Part shown: positions 32,794 to 36,636 of the stretch, in pieces
Layout: every line of letters begins with the position of its first letter
Numbering within the stretch: position 1 is the first letter of the stretch
From: Candidatus Firestoneibacteriota bacterium
GTDB lineage: Bacteria; Oederibacteriota; D2-FULL-39-29
Direction of reading: 5' to 3'
DNA: 36,636 bases
NCBI GenBank assembly: GCA_903928075.1
Contig: CAIYPD010000103.1
Location: forward strand, 1 to 36,636
Position numbers and translations under genes: made by a program
Notes under the pieces: generated by a model
Told to the model about the DNA's origin: nothing
The model's input: only the letters and a program-made list of their open reading frames with translations
Database searches by the model: none

Positions 32794-33729
32794 ATGAATA
32801 AAAAGAGTTGTATTTCCCAATGGATGGCCATTGTGTGCGCATGTCTGTTCCTTTTCAGTATTGGTTCTGTTATTCACGCGCAGAGCAACAAGACAACAGA
32901 GGGCTTTACGGCGAATGGTATTTCAGTGCCAAGCAATTCTATTTCCTACACATCTTTTCATTATTGGGATAAGCTGGACGCACAGGGGATAGCTATCACT
33001 TCTATTGAACCGCAAAAAATATATGGTGAGATATATTATGTGGGAACAGCAGGGTTTTGCTCTTATTTATTAAACACCGGTGACGGGCTTCTTTTATTTG
33101 ATACCACGGGTGAAGAGGAAATTCTTTCAAAGCACATCGAAAAGCTGGGATTTGCCTCAAAAGATGTTAAATGGATTTTTGATACGCACTATCATAATGA
33201 CCATGCCGGCGGGAATTATGGAATTGTAAAAAAATCTAAGGCGAAAATATATATTCATGAAAGGGGTATTGAACGGCTGGATCTGGGCTTGGGCAAAGGA
33301 AAGATTCCTCTCGACTGCGAAATGGTCGGCCTGAAAGGCGGCGAGACGATCAACTGTGGAAAATATAAAATATTCGTCATCTACACTCCGGGTCACTCGC
33401 AGGATTCTTGTTGCTTTTCCTTCGACATTCCCGGCGAACACGGCACAAAAAAGGCTTTGGTTATGGGAGATGCGTCAGGAGTCTTGTGCGATGTGGCGTG
33501 GCAGAAAAAGGAAGGCTATGAAGGCGGTGGAAGGGATTATCGAAAAACTATTCCATTAATGAAGACACTGGAGTTTGATCTTCTATTGGCCGGACATCCG
33601 TGGCAAATTGTTAAAGAAACTAATACCGACGGGAATCCTTTTGTTTCCCGTGAAGATTATTATCGCTTTCTGGATAACAGGTATAAATTGGCCGATAAAT
33701 TCCTGAAACTCCATCCCAAATACGAGTGA
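32794..33729 (+). CDS. Secreted subclass B3-like metallo-beta-lactamase-fold protein
   Basis: 311 aa with a signal peptide ending near HA-Q (29-30). Zinc motif THYHNDHAGG gives His132, His134, Asp136 and His137; YTPGHSQDS gives His201; LLLAGHPWQ gives His268. This ligand set and the DYRKTIPLMKTLEFDLLLAGHP segment recall subclass B3 beta-lactamases (L1/FEZ type). Many B3-like proteins in environmental bacteria are not resistance enzymes, so true lactamase activity is unproven. AGAGG lies 6 nt before the ATG. It sits between the sigma pair and the sensor gene and has its own module, suggesting co-regulation with the glycan genes. Confidence 0.85.
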   Translation: MNKKSCISQWMAIVCACLFLFSIGSVIHAQSNKTTEGFTANGISVPSNSISYTSFHYWDKLDAQGIAITSIEPQKIYGEIYYVGTAGFCSYLLNTGDGLLLFDTTGEEEILSKHIEKLGFASKDVKWIFDTHYHNDHAGGNYGIVKKSKAKIYIHERGIERLDLGLGKGKIPLDCEMVGLKGGETINCGKYKIFVIYTPGHSQDSCCFSFDIPGEHGTKKALVMGDASGVLCDVAWQKKEGYEGGGRDYRKTIPLMKTLEFDLLLAGHPWQIVKETNTDGNPFVSREDYYRFLDNRYKLADKFLKLHPKYE

Positions 33730-34069
33730 TGAAAATCAGAATGACCTGCCCCAAAGCCTGTCCCGCATCCGTGCCCATGCGTGAACAAAGGTTAATAGAG
33801 ATGAAATAAGCCTTTATTTATTGTACTAGTCTAGACTTAACACAAGAAATAGTTTAAATAGGGTTATGAATAGGCAAAAACCTTGTAATTTTCGATCTTT
33901 AACTATACAATACTTTATAAATACATTCGATTGCCGGGGGATGATTAAGGGCGGCCCGAAAAGAAAGAGGAATTTAGATAAGCTTGCTAAAAACATTAAA
34001 TAATTAAGTTATAACTAACCTTACTAGTTTAAAAATGGGTTTTTATTTTTTTAAAGCAAAAGGGTAGAG
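33730..34069. other. 340-bp intergenic region
   Basis: Opens with GACCTGCCCCAAAGCC, the block seen at other modules, but no module core follows; TCTAGACTTAACACAAG near 33830 is too divergent. A promoter is proposed at 33883-33911. No gene is visible. Confidence 0.5.
33883..33911 (+). promoter_or_regulatory. Sigma-70-like promoter of the sensor gene
   Basis: TTGTAA, 17-bp spacer, TACAAT, about 158 nt before the ATG at 34070. It is unrelated to the repeated module. Confidence 0.45.
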
Positions 34070-36636
34070 ATGAACGAAGATAATTTCAAAAAGTTATTTT
34101 ATACCAGTCCGAATCCTATTACTATTTCAAGTATCAGCGACGGAGTATTTGTTGCGGTAAACAAAAAATATGTTGAGCTAATGGGGTATTCCGAGCAAGA
34201 AATAATAGGAAAAAGAGAATTAGATTTTAATATCTGGGTACACCCGAAGCAGCGCAAAAAGGTTGTTGAAGAATTGAAAGAAAAAGGCTCTGTTGACGGC
34301 CTGGAAATTAAGTTTAAGACAAAATCAGGAGTATTGCGGGATAGCAAACTGTTTGCTTCTATCGTTGAAATTGAAGGAGAGCCCCATATTTTGAGTACGA
34401 TATGGGATATAACCAGGACTAAAAAGGCTGAGGAACTGTTAAAAGCTGAACAGTCGAAGTATAGAGAACTGTTTGAAAACATGCAAGAATGTGTTGCGGT
34501 TTATAGTTCACCTGATGCCGGAGAGAATTTCTTTATCCTGGATTTTAATAAGTCAGCTGAAAGACTTGAAAAAGTGAAAAAAAACGATATTCTTGGTAAA
34601 AATGTTAAAGAAGTATTTCCCGGGGTTGAAAAATTTGGCCTTTTAAAAGTCTTTCAAGATGTATGGAAGACGGGCAGATCCGTGTCTTTTCTTGCAGCGA
34701 TGTATTACGACGAAAGAATTTCAGGCTATAGGGACAATTATGTATATAGGCTTCCGTCAGGAGATATAGTTGCCGTTTATAACGATATTAACGAAACAAA
34801 AAAACAAGAACGACTGCTCATTGAAGCAAAAAATCAGCTTGCCCTGGCTGTTTCGGGTTCGGGTGCGGGACTTTGGGACTTGAAAGTTAAGACAGGGGAA
34901 ATGATAATTAGCAAAACATGCGCTGAATTATTGGGATATTCTTTAGAAGAGCTCACTCCGCTGACTTTAAAAGCCTGGAATAAATTATGCAAACCTGAAG
35001 ACCTGAAAAAAGTTAAAGAGGCTCAAAAAAAGCATTTTTCAAGGGAGACGGCGGATTATAGAATTACACAAAGAGTGGCACATAAAGACGGAGAATGGAG
35101 ATGGCTGTCTACCAGAGGTAAAGTAAATGAATGGGACAAAGATGGTAAACCCGTAAGAATGACGGGAATACATATTGATGTTACCGGTCGAGTACTGGCA
35201 GAACAGCAGAGACTACTTTCATCAAAGGTGCTCTCTATTTTAAACTCCAACCTTTCACTTGACAATTTGATAGAAAACTTTGTCAAAGTGATAAAAAAAG
35301 AGACAGGATTTAATGCTGTAGGAATACGCCTGAAAAAAGATAATGATTTTCCGTATTATTGCCGGCAAGGGTTTTCAAAGGAATTCTTAATTACAGAGAA
35401 TTCTCTGGTTTCCCGCGCCCAAGACGGAAGTGTTTGCAAGGATAAGAACGGTAATATCAGCCTGGAATGCATTTGCGGGCTGGTAATCTCCGGAAAAGCT
35501 GATCTCAAAAACCCTCTTTTTACTAAAAGAGGCAGTGCATGGACTAATAACTCTCTTTCTCTTTTAAACCTGACAGCGGAAGAAGATTCACGGAGAAACC
35601 CCGGGAATCGCTGTGTTCATGAAGGATATTTATCTTTGGCCGTCATTCCAATTCGAGCGGACAGAGAGATTATCGGTTTGCTGCAAATAAATCACAAGAA
35701 AAAAAATAAATTAAGCCGCGAACTTATTCAGTGTTTTGAAGATGTTGGCTCTATCATAGGCATTGGATTGGTGAAAAAGTTCATTGAAGAGAAAGTAAAA
35801 GAAAATGAATTTAAATATAAAAGTCTTTTTGAAAATGCCAACAACGCAATTATTATTGCAGATGCCGGGACCGGCGAAATTCTTGATGCAAATAACAAAG
35901 CGGAAACACTTTTGGGAAGAAAAAGAGAAGAAATAATAGGAATGAACAGAATAAAGCTGCACCCCCCGGAGAAATCCGAATTTTACAGCCGGCAATTTGT
36001 GCGGCATATTAAACAAAAAATAGTGTCCAATGAAAAAGGGGAAATTTTAAGAAAAGACGGCAAGCATGTCCATGTGTATATTTCCTGTTCGGTAATGGAA
36101 CTTGCCGGAAAAAGAATAATACAAGGCGTGTTCCAGGATGTTACCGATATCGAGAAAACGGAAGAGAAGTTAGTGCAAAGTGAAAATAAATATAGAAGCC
36201 TTTTTGAGCATATTAACAGTGCCATCATTATCATAGATATTAGAACCAGCACGATACTTGAGGCGAACGGATATTCGGAAATACTATTTGGAAGATCCAG
36301 AAAAGAACTTATCGGAATGAACTGGTTTAAACTTCACCATAAGAAACAAGCCAAAGATTATGCGGAGACTTTCAAAAAAATAATAAAATTTAAAAATATT
36401 TTAGATAAAGAACTGCTGATCGTAAGAAAAGATGGCACTGATGCCTGTGTTATGATATCCACCAAAGTAGAGGATATCTACGGGAAAAAGGTCATACGGT
36501 GTGTGCTAAATGATGTTACTGTTCTTAAGAATGCCGAAAAGTCCCTTAAGCTTAGTCATGATAAGATTGAAAAAGCATTATACTCTACCGTAGCTGCTCT
36601 TGCCTCAACAGTTGAAGCTAAAGACCCTTATACCTC
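34070..36636 (+). CDS. Multi-PAS/GAF HD-GYP sensor protein, 3' end missing
   Basis: Open for 855 codons from the ATG at 34070 to the window end with no stop. Domains by eye: PAS 1 (about 1-125, YVELMGYSEQEIIGKRELDF), PAS-like 2 (135-245), PAS 3 (250-382, LALAVSGSGAGLWDLKV), GAF (384-567, ending IGLLQINHKKK), PAS 4 (580-697, SLFENANNAIIIADAGTGEI) and PAS 5 (705-822). It then enters KIEKALYSTVAALASTVEAK followed by DPYT, the characteristic opening of HD-GYP domains, which hydrolyse cyclic di-GMP. No membrane segment or signal peptide is seen, so sensing is cytoplasmic. The GAF carries many cysteines. The catalytic HD and GYP motifs lie beyond the window. Confidence 0.85.
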   Translation, partial: MNEDNFKKLFYTSPNPITISSISDGVFVAVNKKYVELMGYSEQEIIGKRELDFNIWVHPKQRKKVVEELKEKGSVDGLEIKFKTKSGVLRDSKLFASIVEIEGEPHILSTIWDITRTKKAEELLKAEQSKYRELFENMQECVAVYSSPDAGENFFILDFNKSAERLEKVKKNDILGKNVKEVFPGVEKFGLLKVFQDVWKTGRSVSFLAAMYYDERISGYRDNYVYRLPSGDIVAVYNDINETKKQERLLIEAKNQLALAVSGSGAGLWDLKVKTGEMIISKTCAELLGYSLEELTPLTLKAWNKLCKPEDLKKVKEAQKKHFSRETADYRITQRVAHKDGEWRWLSTRGKVNEWDKDGKPVRMTGIHIDVTGRVLAEQQRLLSSKVLSILNSNLSLDNLIENFVKVIKKETGFNAVGIRLKKDNDFPYYCRQGFSKEFLITENSLVSRAQDGSVCKDKNGNISLECICGLVISGKADLKNPLFTKRGSAWTNNSLSLLNLTAEEDSRRNPGNRCVHEGYLSLAVIPIRADREIIGLLQINHKKKNKLSRELIQCFEDVGSIIGIGLVKKFIEEKVKENEFKYKSLFENANNAIIIADAGTGEILDANNKAETLLGRKREEIIGMNRIKLHPPEKSEFYSRQFVRHIKQKIVSNEKGEILRKDGKHVHVYISCSVMELAGKRIIQGVFQDVTDIEKTEEKLVQSENKYRSLFEHINSAIIIIDIRTSTILEANGYSEILFGRSRKELIGMNWFKLHHKKQAKDYAETFKKIIKFKNILDKELLIVRKDGTDACVMISTKVEDIYGKKVIRCVLNDVTVLKNAEKSLKLSHDKIEKALYSTVAALASTVEAKDPYT

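Noticed and set aside
33825-33875. Possible tenth promoter module
   Set aside because: TCTAGACTTAACACAAG is only faintly similar and lacks TATAAA at the expected distance and the leader words.
1-36636. CRISPR array, rRNA, tRNA, prophage or intact transposase
   Set aside because: None is visible. The dispersed repeats are unevenly spaced, sit in separate gaps, and are not associated with cas, integrase or transposase genes.

Overview
The window carries no rRNA, tRNA or CRISPR array. It is a stretch of bacterial chromosome built around carbohydrate breakdown. Typical Shine-Dalgarno sites (AGGAGG-like) precede most starts, and many products have Sec signal peptides. The gene mix is GH123/DUF4091-like and clan GH-A glycosidases, GH78-like, WbsX/GH99-like, Gfo/Idh/MocA, xylose-isomerase-like, SGNH and URO-D-like proteins. 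This mix, without SusC/SusD, is familiar from PVC-type and related uncultured phyla (Lentisphaerota, Kiritimatiellota, Omnitrophota and similar). That placement is inference; there is no phylogenetic marker here.

Layout. 1-3035: the 3' part of a GH123-like gene, a decayed beta-helix gene remnant, and a secreted GH-A gene. 3091-8194: an operon of ADP-ribosylglycohydrolase-like, WbsX/GH99-like and alpha-L-rhamnosidase-like genes. 8394-11994: an oxidoreductase, a second GH-A gene paralogous to the first, and a secreted jelly-roll-like protein with a terminator. 12052-15201: a secreted helical-toroid protein, an SGNH hydrolase and a PHP phosphoesterase. 15246-20059: a methyltransferase, a second oxidoreductase, a URO-D-like protein, a hexapeptide acetyltransferase and a probably truncated ORF. 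20128-23807: two minus-strand genes, a sugar isomerase/epimerase and an 822-aa putative six-hairpin enzyme. 24050-31207: SGNH-like, GH-A, GH123-like and another TIM-barrel-type secreted protein. 31559-36636: a terminator, an ECF sigma factor with a small membrane protein, a B3-like metallo-beta-lactamase-fold protein, and a multi-PAS/GAF/HD-GYP sensor that runs off the end.

The genes plausibly act together. Secreted glycosidases and esterases would trim a decorated glycan, possibly rhamnose- and hexosamine-containing, outside the membrane. The rhamnosidase-like, isomerase and NAD-dependent oxidoreductase enzymes, which lack obvious signal peptides, would then process the sugars in the cytoplasm. 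No transporter is encoded here.

The most unusual signal is regulatory. A promoter/leader module recurs upstream of nine plus-strand genes: a -35 like TTGCGC, an 18-bp spacer, TATAAA, a dyad over the -10, and a conserved leader ending near AAAAGTAGCCGGCAC. The two minus-strand genes share a different, near-identical promoter. A tandem TTGGCA-N5-TTGGCA motif occurs in four intergenic regions, and at three promoters it sits about 67-87 bp upstream of the inferred start. Together these suggest a regulon of dispersed, co-controlled transcription units for glycan use, with the regulator lying outside the window.
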